From positions 1 through 64,000 of the forward strand of contig CAIMMM010000154.1 of the NCBI GenBank assembly GCA_903842575.1: DNA of 64,000 bases, in the 5' to 3' direction. Below are positions 43,392 to 52,374 of the stretch, piece after piece. Source of the DNA: an uncultured Bacteroidota bacterium (GTDB lineage: Bacteria; Bacteroidota; Bacteroidia; Flavobacteriales; Flavobacteriaceae). The translations under genes and the position numbers were made by a program. The notes below the pieces were generated by a model. That model was given only the letters and a program-made list of their open reading frames with translations. It did no database searches and had not been told where the DNA came from. Within the stretch, counting starts at the first letter, position 1. Every line of letters begins with the position of its first letter.

Positions 43392-43483
43392 GATTTACAA
43401 GTTTTGTTTTTTTTGAATTTTTGGGGAATCAAAAAGGGTTAAAATATATTTAGCTATAAAGCATGGTGTAAAAGTAAGGATAA

Positions 43484-43519
43484 AATTTTAAAAAAATCGA
43501 TTAAAAACATAATTAATCG
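43484..43519 (-). terminator. Terminator of the MscS-Maf-UbiA-KdsC-DUF2520 run
   Basis: On the minus strand CGATTAA/TTAATCG arms with an 8-nt loop are followed by seven T residues, about 57 bp after the MscS stop. Confidence 0.6.
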
Positions 43520-43575
43520 TTAAAATACATATTTTTTAATTTTATTAGGGTAAAATTCTTAAAAAAATATAATTT

Positions 43576-44103
43576 TTAATCCGTGAATTCCTGGTCGTCG
43601 AAAGGTTGTTTGATAATCGAAATTCCTTTTTGAAGTAAAAGATTATTTGGATAGGTAATTAGTTCCCCGTTTTTTGTTTGAAGTAGTGTGTGAAAAGCAT
43701 TAATATCAATAATTTCAGCTTCAATTGGGAAATCTCTATCATGTACTTTTATTACATCACCAATTTTAAATGGAAATGAAAAAAATAAAATTATTCCAGA
43801 TGTAATATTACTAAGAATGGACCATTGGGCGAACATAGCAACACCAACAACAGTAGCAATAGAGGAAAGGGTTAAGAATATATCATCTGTTTTAACTCCC
43901 CAAATTACAATCAAAGCAATTGTAGCTAAAATATTTATCAATAAGTGAATATATTTTATCACTAAATTGGTTCTATATTCGATGATAGCACTAGATTTTG
44001 CATACCTTCTCACCAATCGCGCAATGATAAGTCGCAAAATAATTATTAAAATAAGTATTACTCCGGTTGCAATAATTTCTTTAGTAAAATTGGTAAAAAA
44101 CAT
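43576..44103 (-). CDS. Small mechanosensitive channel (MscS family)
   Basis: This 175-aa protein is a minimal MscS type: two or three N-terminal helices, a Gly/Ala-rich pore helix region (SIATVVGVAMFAQWSILSNITSGIILFF) and a short beta domain with GDVIKVHDRDFPIEAEIIDI. Such channels release solutes on hypo-osmotic shock. It is 10 bp downstream of the Maf gene at the end of a five-gene run. Most MscS proteins are longer; the truncated C-terminus is common in flavobacteria. Confidence 0.82.
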   Translation of the reverse strand: MFFTNFTKEIIATGVILILIIILRLIIARLVRRYAKSSAIIEYRTNLVIKYIHLLINILATIALIVIWGVKTDDIFLTLSSIATVVGVAMFAQWSILSNITSGIILFFSFPFKIGDVIKVHDRDFPIEAEIIDINAFHTLLQTKNGELITYPNNLLLQKGISIIKQPFDDQEFTD

Positions 44104-44113
44104 AATTTTAAGT

Positions 44114-44695
44114 TTAAATATTATTTAAATGGTCGTAAACCAAATGCGTTGGTAAACCAACAACATTAGTGTAGGATCCTTCAATTTTTGAGATACCAAC
44201 AAGTCCAATCCAATCCTGAATACCATAAGCGCCCGCTTTATCAAAGGGTTTGTAGTTGTCAAGGTAATAACAAATTTCGTCTTCGGTTAATGTATTGAAT
44301 GTTACTTTTGTAATATCAAAAACGGTTTCTGTTTTAGTAATTGTTTTGAAACATACCGAAGTGATGACTTCATGTGTTTCGTTAGATAAAGATTTTAAAA
44401 TTTGAACGGCATCCTCATAATCCTTAGGTTTTCCTAATGCTTTTCCGTTTAACCAAACAATGGTGTCACTTGTAATTAAAATGTCTTTGGGTTGTAACTC
44501 CCCTTCAAATGCTTGAGATTTTAGAACTGCTAAATAGTCAGTGATTTCAACCCCTTTTAAATTATCGGGATAAATTTCTTCAATTTCTTTTAATCGAATT
44601 TCAAAATCAAGGTCCATATCTTTAAAAAACTGCTGTCTTCTTGGAGAACCTGATGCTAAAATGATTTTATAGTTTTTTAATTTTTCACTAAGCAT
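44114..44695 (-). CDS. Maf-like nucleotide pyrophosphatase
   Basis: Maf proteins hydrolyse noncanonical or ordinary nucleoside triphosphates and affect septum formation. The 193-aa protein has the signature LASGSPRRQQ (residues 14-23), SDTIVWLNGKALGKP and KAGAYGIQ. Its gene overlaps the upstream UbiA gene by 8 bp. Subgroup specificity (dTTP/UTP or m7GTP/CTP) is not resolvable by eye. Confidence 0.9.
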   Translation of the reverse strand: MLSEKLKNYKIILASGSPRRQQFFKDMDLDFEIRLKEIEEIYPDNLKGVEITDYLAVLKSQAFEGELQPKDILITSDTIVWLNGKALGKPKDYEDAVQILKSLSNETHEVITSVCFKTITKTETVFDITKVTFNTLTEDEICYYLDNYKPFDKAGAYGIQDWIGLVGISKIEGSYTNVVGLPTHLVYDHLNNI

Positions 44696-45614
44696 TATAT
44701 CTAATGTTTAAATTGATAATCAAAATGGAAAGGATACCAAAGAAAATGACTAATTTTAATACATTACTTATTAATTTAAAATCTTCTTGTATTTTGGCCG
44801 ACCACATTTTTATTAAGCAAAAAAACATTGGTCCAACAACTAAAATCAAAGCATAAAGTGTTGCGAAATATAATTTGAAAGCCATCAAATTACTATTGAT
44901 ATAAAAGAGTAAAACGGCTATTGAAATTGCCAATAATCCAAAAGTAATCTTCGAGGTTCTTTCTATTCCAAGTGCAATTGGCAAAGTGCTCATTCCTTGA
45001 TTGTAATCGCCATTTACGTCTTCCATATCTTTTGCTATTTCACGTATAAAATTTACTATAAAAGCAAAAATTGCATAGTCTAAAAGTATTTTAAACATAA
45101 TGCTCATTATGGCTTGATTTCCTTCATAGGTTGCAGGAAGTAAATCAAAAACACCAATGATAACCACACTTATGGAAAGGAGTAAAGCCACAATAATATT
45201 ACCTACTAAAAGCATTTGTTTCAAACTGGTGGCATAAAGGTATAAAGTGGCTGCAATCAATATAAAAATGGCGGCAAAGCTTGGTTTTTGGATTACATTG
45301 GATAAATAAAATCCAATACCAACGCCCATTACATTTAATGCTACATAGATATTATAAGCCATGGTTTCGGAAATGCTTTTCCCAATAATCACTTCGTTTG
45401 GGTTGTTGTCATTATCGGTTTCTTGATCCATAATGTCATTAATAACATAACCTGCGGCTGCAATTAATACTGTAGATAAAACTAATAATCCATATTGCCA
45501 ATCCGCCAAGGATAAATAAATGTTTTGCAATTTTAAAAATCCATAACGGAAAATTAACTGCATAAATACTAGTAATAATAGATTTTGGTAACGAACGAGT
45601 TTTAAGTATTTCAT
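44688..45614 (-). CDS. UbiA-family prenyltransferase
   Basis: This 308-aa membrane enzyme of about nine helices transfers prenyl groups. The first Asp-rich motif is NDIMDQETDND and the second is DVNGDYNQGMSTLP. In flavobacteria this family is usually annotated as geranylgeranylglycerol-phosphate geranylgeranyltransferase, but other acceptors are possible; it is not obviously MenA. Its neighbours KdsC and Maf give no clear pathway. It overlaps maf by 8 bp, arguing for translational coupling. Confidence 0.8.
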   Translation of the reverse strand: MKYLKLVRYQNLLLLVFMQLIFRYGFLKLQNIYLSLADWQYGLLVLSTVLIAAAGYVINDIMDQETDNDNNPNEVIIGKSISETMAYNIYVALNVMGVGIGFYLSNVIQKPSFAAIFILIAATLYLYATSLKQMLLVGNIIVALLLSISVVIIGVFDLLPATYEGNQAIMSIMFKILLDYAIFAFIVNFIREIAKDMEDVNGDYNQGMSTLPIALGIERTSKITFGLLAISIAVLLFYINSNLMAFKLYFATLYALILVVGPMFFCLIKMWSAKIQEDFKLISNVLKLVIFFGILSILIINLNIRYNA

Positions 45615-45657
45615 TTATTGTTGATTCGGTAATTTTAAGGTTTGTTAATAGGTAATC

Positions 45658-46191
45658 TTAATCGTGTTTTCCATTATAATACAAATGCCATTTGCCTTGT
45701 ACTTTCATGACTTGTTCCACAACTTCCCGAACAGCTCCTTTTCCTCCATTTTTATGTGAGATATATTTAGAGATAGCTTTAATTTCTGGGCTTGCATCTT
45801 GAGGACAAGTAGGTAAACCTACCAATTGCATTACATGGTAATCGGGAATATCATCACCCATATACAGTACGTTTTCGGGTTTTATATTGTACAATTCTAC
45901 ATATTCTTTAAAGGTTGCTACTTTATCTGGTGATGCCAAATGAATATCGGTAATGCCCAAATTTTTCAATCTTATTCTCACGCCATCATTGTTTCCTCCT
46001 GAGATAATGCAAACATTGTAGCCACTTTCAATTGCCGCTTTCATGGCAAAACCATCACGAATATTCATTACTCTAAGCATTTCTCCAGTTTGTGTGACAT
46101 GGACTGAATTGTCGGTTAAAACACCATCTACATCAAAAATGAAGGTTGTGATGTTATTCAAAATTTCTTTATAGCTTTTTGTCATTTTCAA
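45658..46191 (-). CDS. kdsC: KdsC-type HAD phosphatase (KDO 8-phosphate phosphatase)
   Basis: The enzyme removes phosphate from KDO-8-P in lipopolysaccharide synthesis. The 177-aa single-domain HAD protein has FIFDVDGVLTDN (motif I), CIISGGNNDGV (motif II) and LYMGDDIPDYHVM (motif IV), characteristic of the C0 cap-less KdsC group. The gene overlaps the upstream DUF2520 gene by 23 bp. Start may be at the third residue Met instead of the first. Confidence 0.88.
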   Translation of the reverse strand: MKMTKSYKEILNNITTFIFDVDGVLTDNSVHVTQTGEMLRVMNIRDGFAMKAAIESGYNVCIISGGNNDGVRIRLKNLGITDIHLASPDKVATFKEYVELYNIKPENVLYMGDDIPDYHVMQLVGLPTCPQDASPEIKAISKYISHKNGGKGAVREVVEQVMKVQGKWHLYYNGKHD

Positions 46192-46930
46192 TAATAGCTT
46201 TTGTTAGTATTTTATAAATTTCTTTTTGATTTTCATTGGTTAAAAAATTCAAATGCGAATTTATAGTTTGTGTGTCTTTTCTTTTAGCTGGTCCAGTTTG
46301 AGCCTCATTGGGTGATAAACTTATAATTTTATTTGCAGTTTCTTGTATTAAAGGCTTTAATATATCAAAAGGCAAATTATTTTCATTGCAAATTTCATTA
46401 CCGATTAGGTACAAATGATTGACAAAATTATTCGCAAAAACTGCCGCTACATGCAATGCTTTTCGCTGTTCGGAATTGATGTTGTAGACCTTATCGGATA
46501 TTGATTTTGCTACTATTTCAAGAATTGTTAAATCTTCAGTATTCGTGGCTTCCAAACAAATTGGTATTGTTTTAAAATCTACTTCTTTTGATTTTGAAAA
46601 AGTTTGCAACGGATAAAAACCTGCTTTTCTGTTTTTATCATCTAAATCATTCATCGCTACGCTTCCTGAGGAATGCGCTACTAATTTATTTTTGAAAGGG
46701 ATTTTACTAGATACAGATTTTATTGCATCGTCAGAAACAGCTATAATAAATAAGTCAGCTGCTTTTAAATCAGCATAATTACTTGTAATTTTATCCTTGG
46801 ATATCAAATGAGATACAGCTTCTTTATTTCTAGAAAACACTTGAACCAACTCAATTTCAGTCGTTTTAGTAAACGCTTTAATAAGATGTTGGGCTACATT
46901 TCCAGAACCAATAATAGATACTTGAATCAT
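46169..46930 (-). CDS. DUF2520 / Rossmann-like dehydrogenase-family protein
   Basis: This 253-aa protein has an N-terminal Rossmann fold IIGSGNVAQHLIKAF and a C-terminal helical DUF2520 domain (RKALHVAAVFANNFVNHLY). Similar proteins resemble NADP-dependent pyrroline-5-carboxylate or F420 reductases, but no reaction is established. It starts the five-gene run with kdsC. The conserved context in flavobacteria suggests an envelope or lipid role. Confidence 0.83.
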   Translation of the reverse strand: MIQVSIIGSGNVAQHLIKAFTKTTEIELVQVFSRNKEAVSHLISKDKITSNYADLKAADLFIIAVSDDAIKSVSSKIPFKNKLVAHSSGSVAMNDLDDKNRKAGFYPLQTFSKSKEVDFKTIPICLEATNTEDLTILEIVAKSISDKVYNINSEQRKALHVAAVFANNFVNHLYLIGNEICNENNLPFDILKPLIQETANKIISLSPNEAQTGPAKRKDTQTINSHLNFLTNENQKEIYKILTKAIIENDKKL

Positions 46931-47044
46931 GTGGCAAAATTATCAAAATTAATTTGACTTTTTATTTAATTTTCAAGTTTTAAAAATAGGTTAAAAAACT
47001 CTTAAAACCTTTTGAGAATAAATAATAAATAGACTTTTTTAAAC

Positions 47045-47052
47045 TATTTTTG
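47045..47052 (+). promoter_or_regulatory. -7 promoter box for the ResB-CcsA gene
   Basis: TATTTTTG fits TAnnTTTG, 34 bp before the ATG at 47087. Confidence 0.4.
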
Positions 47053-47086
47053 TACAACTTTTAAAAAAATAGTTAACTCCCTTCTC

Positions 47087-50000
47087 ATGGAAAAAAAGAT
47101 ATTCTCAATTTTGTTCTCTACACGTTTAATGGCAATATTGTTTCTAACCTATGCTGCAGCAATGGCTACAGGAACATTTATTGAAAGTGCCTATAATACA
47201 GATACGGCAAGGATAATTATCTATAATTCATGGTGGTTTGAAGCCATACATTTATTTTTTATAATTAACTTCATTGGTAATATTAAGCGTTATCAGTTAT
47301 TAAAAAAGGAAAAATGGGCAACGTTACTATTGCATCTATCTTTTATTTTTATTATTAGCGGAGCAATAATTACGCGTTACATCAGCTTTGAAGGGATGAT
47401 GCCCATTAGAGAAGGTGCAACTTCCAGCCAGTTTTTTTCTGATAAAAATTTTCTAACTGTTTTTGTTGATGGTGATTATAAAGGACAATTAAAACGTCGC
47501 ATCTTCGAAAAACCTTTATTACTTTCTCAAGTAACTAATAACAATTTTTCTATTGATGAAAAGTTTGACGAAACACCATTCGAAATCAATTATAAGAATT
47601 TTGTAATGGATGCCAAAGAGTTCATACTTCCCAAAAATGACGGAAATGTTTATTTAAAATTAGTTGAATCTAGTGATGGTTCCCGACATGAGCATATGTT
47701 AAAATCGGGGGAAATGCAAAATATTCATAATTTGCTTTTTGCGGTAGATATTCCAACAAAAGGTGCGATAAATATCAACACCAAAACCAATACCATCTAT
47801 GCTCCGTTTGAAGGTCAATTTATGAGAATGGCAGATAAACTTCAAGGAAAAGTTGCTAAAGATTCTGTTCAACCTTTAATGTATCGCTCTTTGTATAATC
47901 TTGGAGGAGCACAATTTGTATTACCTGATGCTCCAGTGAAAGGAGTAAAATCTTTTAAATCAAGTGGTGATTATAAAAATAAAAAAGGAGATGATGCTTT
48001 AACGTTGACTCTTGAATCGGAAGGGCAGAAAAAGGAAATCACACTTATTGGTTCAAAAGGGAGAATTGGCGAGCCGCAGATTGTGAAACTGGGAAAATTA
48101 GATTTTACGGTATTTTACGGAAGTAAAGTTTACAAATTGCCTTTTAAAGTTAAGTTGAATGATTTTATAGCTTCAAAATACCCAGGAACCACGAGAAGTT
48201 ATTCATCCTATGAAAGTAAAGTTACTGTTATGGATTCCACTACAAAATTTGATGCACGTATTTATATGAACCATATTTTAGACTACCAAGGGTTTCGTTT
48301 GTTTCAAGCATCCTTTGATCCCGATGAAAAAGGAACTGTGCTTTCTGTGAACCATGATTATTGGGGAACTTTGATAACCTATATTGGTTATTTTATGTTG
48401 TTTTTTGCATTGATGTCTATCTTGTTTACTAAACATTCTCGTTTTGCTGATTTGAAAAGAAAGTTGGAAAACGTGAAATCCAAAAAAGCAAAATTGGTTT
48501 CTATTATGATTTTATTAATGTCTTTCAATGGTTTTTCGCAAAATCATTCCATGCACAATACTAAAATTAATTATTTAGATTCAATACAAAAATATAAGGT
48601 TCCCGAATTGCAAGCCGAGAAATTTGGTCGTTTAATCATTCAGGATGATGGAGGAAGAATGAAGCCCGTCAATACTTTTTCATCGGAATTGTTACGAAAA
48701 GTAAGCAAAAAAGACAATTATAATGGAATGAATTCGGACCAAGTTTTCTTGTCAATGAAGCAGTTTCCATTTGCATGGATCGAATTCCCTTTGATTTACA
48801 TTAAAAATGGTAATGACAGCATTCGAAAAATAATAGGAGCAAGGGCAGAAGATAAATATGTTCCTTTTAAAAGTTTTTTTGATGACAAAGGAAATTATAA
48901 ATTATCGACTTATTTGGATGAAGCCTACAAAGCAGTAATTCCAAATCAATTTCAAAAAGACTTTATTGAAACCGATAAGAAAGTGAATCTTTTAAATTCG
49001 GCATTATTTGGAAGTATTGTAAAAATATATCCAGTTCCTGGTGATAAAAACAACAAATGGGTTTCCAATTTAGAGTTAAATCAACCAACGGGAACCACAT
49101 TGGACACCATAAAGTCGGCTTTTCCATTGTATTTAGAAGCATTAGCAAATGCTGTCAAAACCAAAGATTACACTATGGCAAATACCATGATTTTAGGAAT
49201 AGAAAAATTTCAGAAGAAATATGGTAGCGCCGTCAGACCAAGCGAAGAAAAAATTACTGCCGAAATTACCTATAACAAATATGATATTTTTAAAAACCTG
49301 TTTTGGTTGTATATGACCATTGGCTGTATCATGTTATTATTCGTAATTGTCAATATCTTCTTTGAGAGTAAAGGATTAAGAATAGTAATCAATGGATTTC
49401 ACATTCTGATTGCTTTACTTTTTGTATTGCATACTTTAGGATTAGTAGCCCGTTGGTATATATCGGGACACGCTCCTTGGAGTGATGCTTATGAAAGTAT
49501 GATTTATGTAGCTTGGGCAACCATGTTTTTTACTTTAGTATTCGATAGAAAATCAAAACTAACCGTTGCCTCAGGAACCTTTGTTGCTTCCATGATTTTG
49601 ATGATTGCGCATTGGAATTGGATGGATCCGGCAATTGCTAATTTGCAACCGGTTTTAAATTCCTATTGGTTGATGATACACGTTGCCGTAATTGTAGCGA
49701 GTTATGGACCGTTTACTTTGGCTATGGTATTAGGTTTGGTCTCTCTAATTTTGATGCTTTTCGTCAATGAAAAAAATAAGGTTAAAATGAAATTGCACAT
49801 TGAAGAGATTACCTATATCAATGAAATGGCTTTGACTATTGGATTGGTGATGCTTACCATTGGAAACTTCCTTGGCGGACAATGGGCCAATGAAAGTTGG
49901 GGAAGATATTGGGGTTGGGATCCAAAAGAAACCTGGGCTTTAATTAGTATTATGATTTATGCTTTTGTGATTCATGCACGATTTGTTCCGGCTTTGCGAG

Positions 50001-50209
50001 GAAAATGGGTTTATAACTTGATGAGTGTTTTGGCATTCTATTCGATACTGATGACCTATTTTGGAGTGAATTTTTACCTAACAGGATTGCATTCTTATGC
50101 TAGTGGAGATAAAGTGGTAACACCAGTTTTTGTTTATTATTCATTAGCATTTGTGGTGGTATTGGCAATTGTAGCTTATTTTAAATATAAAAAATATTTA
50201 AAGAATTAA
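47087..50209 (+). CDS. ccsA: Fused ResB-CcsA cytochrome c biogenesis protein
   Basis: The protein attaches haem to apocytochromes c (system II). The 1040-aa chain begins with a ResB-like portion with four membrane helices enclosing a large periplasmic domain (about 1-450), then a second periplasmic segment (about 480-740), then a CcsA portion (about 745-1040) with the haem-handling tryptophan-rich motif GQWANESWGRYWGWDPKE. Conserved histidines for haem binding are visible in LHTLGLVARW and in the C-terminal helices. Fusion of ResB and CcsA is typical of Bacteroidota and Epsilonproteobacteria. It may mature the lipoprotein at 660. Confidence 0.92.
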   Translation: MEKKIFSILFSTRLMAILFLTYAAAMATGTFIESAYNTDTARIIIYNSWWFEAIHLFFIINFIGNIKRYQLLKKEKWATLLLHLSFIFIISGAIITRYISFEGMMPIREGATSSQFFSDKNFLTVFVDGDYKGQLKRRIFEKPLLLSQVTNNNFSIDEKFDETPFEINYKNFVMDAKEFILPKNDGNVYLKLVESSDGSRHEHMLKSGEMQNIHNLLFAVDIPTKGAININTKTNTIYAPFEGQFMRMADKLQGKVAKDSVQPLMYRSLYNLGGAQFVLPDAPVKGVKSFKSSGDYKNKKGDDALTLTLESEGQKKEITLIGSKGRIGEPQIVKLGKLDFTVFYGSKVYKLPFKVKLNDFIASKYPGTTRSYSSYESKVTVMDSTTKFDARIYMNHILDYQGFRLFQASFDPDEKGTVLSVNHDYWGTLITYIGYFMLFFALMSILFTKHSRFADLKRKLENVKSKKAKLVSIMILLMSFNGFSQNHSMHNTKINYLDSIQKYKVPELQAEKFGRLIIQDDGGRMKPVNTFSSELLRKVSKKDNYNGMNSDQVFLSMKQFPFAWIEFPLIYIKNGNDSIRKIIGARAEDKYVPFKSFFDDKGNYKLSTYLDEAYKAVIPNQFQKDFIETDKKVNLLNSALFGSIVKIYPVPGDKNNKWVSNLELNQPTGTTLDTIKSAFPLYLEALANAVKTKDYTMANTMILGIEKFQKKYGSAVRPSEEKITAEITYNKYDIFKNLFWLYMTIGCIMLLFVIVNIFFESKGLRIVINGFHILIALLFVLHTLGLVARWYISGHAPWSDAYESMIYVAWATMFFTLVFDRKSKLTVASGTFVASMILMIAHWNWMDPAIANLQPVLNSYWLMIHVAVIVASYGPFTLAMVLGLVSLILMLFVNEKNKVKMKLHIEEITYINEMALTIGLVMLTIGNFLGGQWANESWGRYWGWDPKETWALISIMIYAFVIHARFVPALRGKWVYNLMSVLAFYSILMTYFGVNFYLTGLHSYASGDKVVTPVFVYYSLAFVVVLAIVAYFKYKKYLKN

Positions 50210-50228
50210 GTTGTAAAAATTTAATTTT

Positions 50229-50810
50229 ATGAAAAAACTAATCCTATTGTCATTAAGTGTATTTCTATTATGGAATACAAACAGTCAATGTCAAACTTTC
50301 AAAAGTAAAACGAATACAACTATGGAAAAACAAACTATTTATCAGTTCAAAGTTAGAGATTTAGCAGGTAAAGAATTTGATTTTGCGACACTCAAAGAAA
50401 AAAAAATACTTGTTATCAACACAGCTTCAAAGTGTGGATTAACGCCACAATACAAAGATTTGGAGGCGATTTATGAGCAATACAAAGATAAAAGTTTTGT
50501 AATTGTAGGCTTTCCGGCTAATAATTTTGGGAAGCAGGAACCCGGAACCAATGAAGAAATTTCCACTTTTTGTGAAAGAAATTATGGTGTAACGTTTCCA
50601 ATGATGAGTAAAATTTCGGTAAAAGGAGCTGACATGGATGCGGTATATCAGTTTTTAACTCAAAAAAGTAAAAACGGTTTACAGGATAGTGAAGTGGAAT
50701 GGAATTTTCAAAAATACTTAATCAATGAAAAAGGAGAACTGGAAAAAGTAATCGCTCCCCAAATTTTACCAACAGATGAATCGATAGTAGGTTGGATAAA
50801 AGGGAAGTAA
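50229..50810 (+). CDS. Cysteine-type glutathione peroxidase with signal peptide
   Basis: The enzyme reduces hydroperoxides, probably using thioredoxin rather than glutathione. The 193-aa protein has the catalytic Cys69 in NTASKCGLTPQY, the Gln/Gly-rich FPANNFGKQEPGTN and the Trp/Asn in WNFQKYLI. The N-terminus LILLSLSVFLLW resembles a signal peptide, placing it in the periplasm; an internal Met at residue 32 could give a cytoplasmic form. It follows the ccsA gene by 19 bp, likely in the same transcript. Confidence 0.9.
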   Translation: MKKLILLSLSVFLLWNTNSQCQTFKSKTNTTMEKQTIYQFKVRDLAGKEFDFATLKEKKILVINTASKCGLTPQYKDLEAIYEQYKDKSFVIVGFPANNFGKQEPGTNEEISTFCERNYGVTFPMMSKISVKGADMDAVYQFLTQKSKNGLQDSEVEWNFQKYLINEKGELEKVIAPQILPTDESIVGWIKGK

Positions 50811-50830
50811 TTTCTAGTATCGTGATATAT

Positions 50831-50862
50831 AAAAAACCTGATGAATTTCATCAGGTTTTTTT
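50831..50862. terminator. Terminator after the glutathione peroxidase gene
   Basis: The stem AAAAAACCTGATGAA / TTCATCAGGTTTTTT is almost perfect and has T runs both ways. A near-identical stem recurs at 51769. Confidence 0.85.
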
Positions 50863-50871
50863 ACGCAATAA

Positions 50872-51168
50872 TTATAGATAGCTGAGCCACCATTTTTCTT
50901 TATGATTCATTTTATAAGTATCGAATTTTTTGCACAAAGGATAGGTGCGTGCTATAATTCCAATCCATATTAAAAATACTAAGGATAATCTACAACCGTA
51001 TCCTTTTAATTCTGGAATTTTACCTACCCAAAATGGCAATAACATATTGTGCCATCCGCAGTCGAATAATTGCGCCATTAATATTTCTTCCAAGTGAATG
51101 AAATAAATATGAATGATATAAAAGAAAAAAGGAACAAAATTCGGGAAATTAAACCAAGAAATAATAGG
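50872..51168 (-). pseudogene. C-terminal remnant of a DUF1624 (heparan-glucosaminide acetyltransferase-like) membrane protein
   Basis: The minus-strand frame is open from 51168 to the TAA at 50872, but has no proper start. Its translation ends YPLCKKFDTYKMNHKEKWWLSYL and contains FVPFFFYIIHIYFIHLEE and MLLPFWVGKIPELKGYG, which I recognise as the C-terminal region of DUF1624 acyltransferases. About four fifths of the expected gene is absent; a TAA occurs just upstream and no homologous sequence lies beyond 51171. The track ORF at 50872-51093 is the end of this remnant. It sits directly between a terminator and an unrelated gene. Confidence 0.7.
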
Positions 51169-51239
51169 TTATCTTTTCAAATGCAGCAATTAATAATTAA
51201 ACACCAAATTGCAGATTATAAAGTTTTTCATGTTCGATA

Positions 51240-51274
51240 TCGATAATTTTATCGACAAACGTCACTGCTGACGT
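51240..51274. promoter_or_regulatory. Two adjacent palindromes upstream of a hypothetical gene
   Basis: TCGATAA-tt-TTATCGA (51240-51255) and ACGTCA-ctgc-TGACGT (51259-51274) are separated by 3 bp. They lie between the DUF1624 remnant and the promoter at 51310-51341. They look like paired operator sites or remnants of an insertion boundary. Confidence 0.4.
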
Positions 51275-51309
51275 GATTTAAAGAGTTTTTATCCCTTTAA
51301 ACGATTTTC

Positions 51310-51341
51310 TTGTTATAACACAATTAATGTCATTAGTTTTG
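51310..51341 (+). promoter_or_regulatory. Promoter of the 51372 gene
   Basis: TTG (51310-51312) and TAGTTTTG (51334-51341) are 21 bp apart, a full Bacteroidota promoter. It lies downstream of the track's start at 51327, supporting the later ATG at 51372. Confidence 0.55.
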
Positions 51342-51371
51342 AATTGGATTATTAGATACCACAATACGATT

Positions 51372-51749
51372 ATGATGAAAAATATTTTCAACCCAGTTTA
51401 CAGACAAGACTATTTAGAAGGTTATTCAGTTGGATTAAATCCATATAGTAAAGAAATTGACTATCAAAATGACGCCTATAATTCCGGTTTTTTTCAAGCT
51501 AGATTAGATTACGAAAGCAAGAATGGCAAAATCATTAATGGAATCCCCCAACTAATAGTTACCAATAAAGTTTTGGAAGATTTTCTTTTGGCAGGTATGC
51601 TCGGCATGAGCATCAATGCGGATGGTTATTCTGCTTTTCAAATTGAAGAGATTCTAAAATGGTATCAGAGTGGGGTGGAGAAATATGATCCAAATCAAAG
51701 TCTCTATCTTTTAGACATTTTAGAACAAAACGGAATAGAAATAGTTTAA
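51372..51749 (+). CDS. Conserved hypothetical protein
   Basis: This 125-aa cytoplasmic protein starts at ATG 51372 (or the adjacent 51375) rather than at 51327, which would precede the predicted transcription start. The sequence is mixed alpha/beta with many aromatic residues at the N-terminus (NPVYRQDYLEGYSVGLNPY) and acidic helices at the end. No domain is recognised, and I cannot offer a function. It is a single-gene unit with a promoter, a terminator and paired palindromes upstream. Confidence 0.6.
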   Translation: MMKNIFNPVYRQDYLEGYSVGLNPYSKEIDYQNDAYNSGFFQARLDYESKNGKIINGIPQLIVTNKVLEDFLLAGMLGMSINADGYSAFQIEEILKWYQSGVEKYDPNQSLYLLDILEQNGIEIV

Positions 51750-51768
51750 TAAATTCAATTAAAAAACG

Positions 51769-51801
51769 AAAAACCTGATGAATTAACTCATCAGGTTTTT
51801 T
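51769..51801. terminator. Bidirectional terminator, twin of that at 50831
   Basis: The stem AAACCTGATGA/TCATCAGGTTT with a 6-nt loop separates the hypothetical gene and the convergent GNAT gene. Its arms match those of the terminator at 50831. Confidence 0.82.
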
Positions 51802-52297
51802 ATTTCAAAAATAACTGCATAATAACCGAATGCAGCCAACGGTCAAACTTATATCCCGATTCTTTAATTATACCGACAGTTTTAAAACCAAACTTTTCAT
51901 GAAATGTCACACTGCCTTGATTTTCGGAATCGATAATAGCTATCATAGTGTGTAGTTTTTGTTCTTTGGCTAATGCTATTAGCTTTTCTATCAATAATTT
52001 CCCAATTCCTTTGCCTTGAATATCATTCGCTACATAAACCGAATGTTCTACTGTAAACCGATAAGCATCCCGAAACCTAAATTCACTATAATAGCCAAAA
52101 CCAACAACCGTTTTATCGCATACAGCTACTATGATAGGAAATCCTTTTTTAAGTTTTTCATCAAAAATTGCTGTTTGTTGTTCCAGACTTCTAGGATGAT
52201 AATCATATAATGCCGAAGAGTTGATAATATTATAATTAATAATCTCCAAAATTGGTTGTGAGTCTTCTGTAGTATAAGGTCTAATTTCTATTGTCAT
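51800..52297 (-). CDS. GNAT-family N-acetyltransferase, phosphinothricin-acetyltransferase-like
   Basis: This 165-aa protein matches the Pat/YncA subgroup: IEIRPYTTEDSQPILEIINYNI, HSVYVANDIQGKGIGKLLIEKLI (acetyl-CoA motif) and DSENQGSVTFHEKFGFKTVG. Members acetylate phosphinothricin or methionine derivatives; a detoxifying or housekeeping role is likely. The stop codon overlaps the end of a terminator hairpin. The gene is divergent from menD. Confidence 0.85.
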   Translation of the reverse strand: MTIEIRPYTTEDSQPILEIINYNIINSSALYDYHPRSLEQQTAIFDEKLKKGFPIIVAVCDKTVVGFGYYSEFRFRDAYRFTVEHSVYVANDIQGKGIGKLLIEKLIALAKEQKLHTMIAIIDSENQGSVTFHEKFGFKTVGIIKESGYKFDRWLHSVIMQLFLK

Positions 52298-52345
52298 TAA
52301 AGGATAAATTAAAAGGTAAATGTAAAAAAAACCTATGAACCTTTG

Positions 52346-52353
52346 TATATTTG
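52346..52353 (+). promoter_or_regulatory. -7 promoter box for menD
   Basis: TATATTTG fits TAnnTTTG, 22 bp before the menD ATG. Confidence 0.5.
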
Positions 52354-52374
52354 TTTTTCTGAAATTAAAAATTA

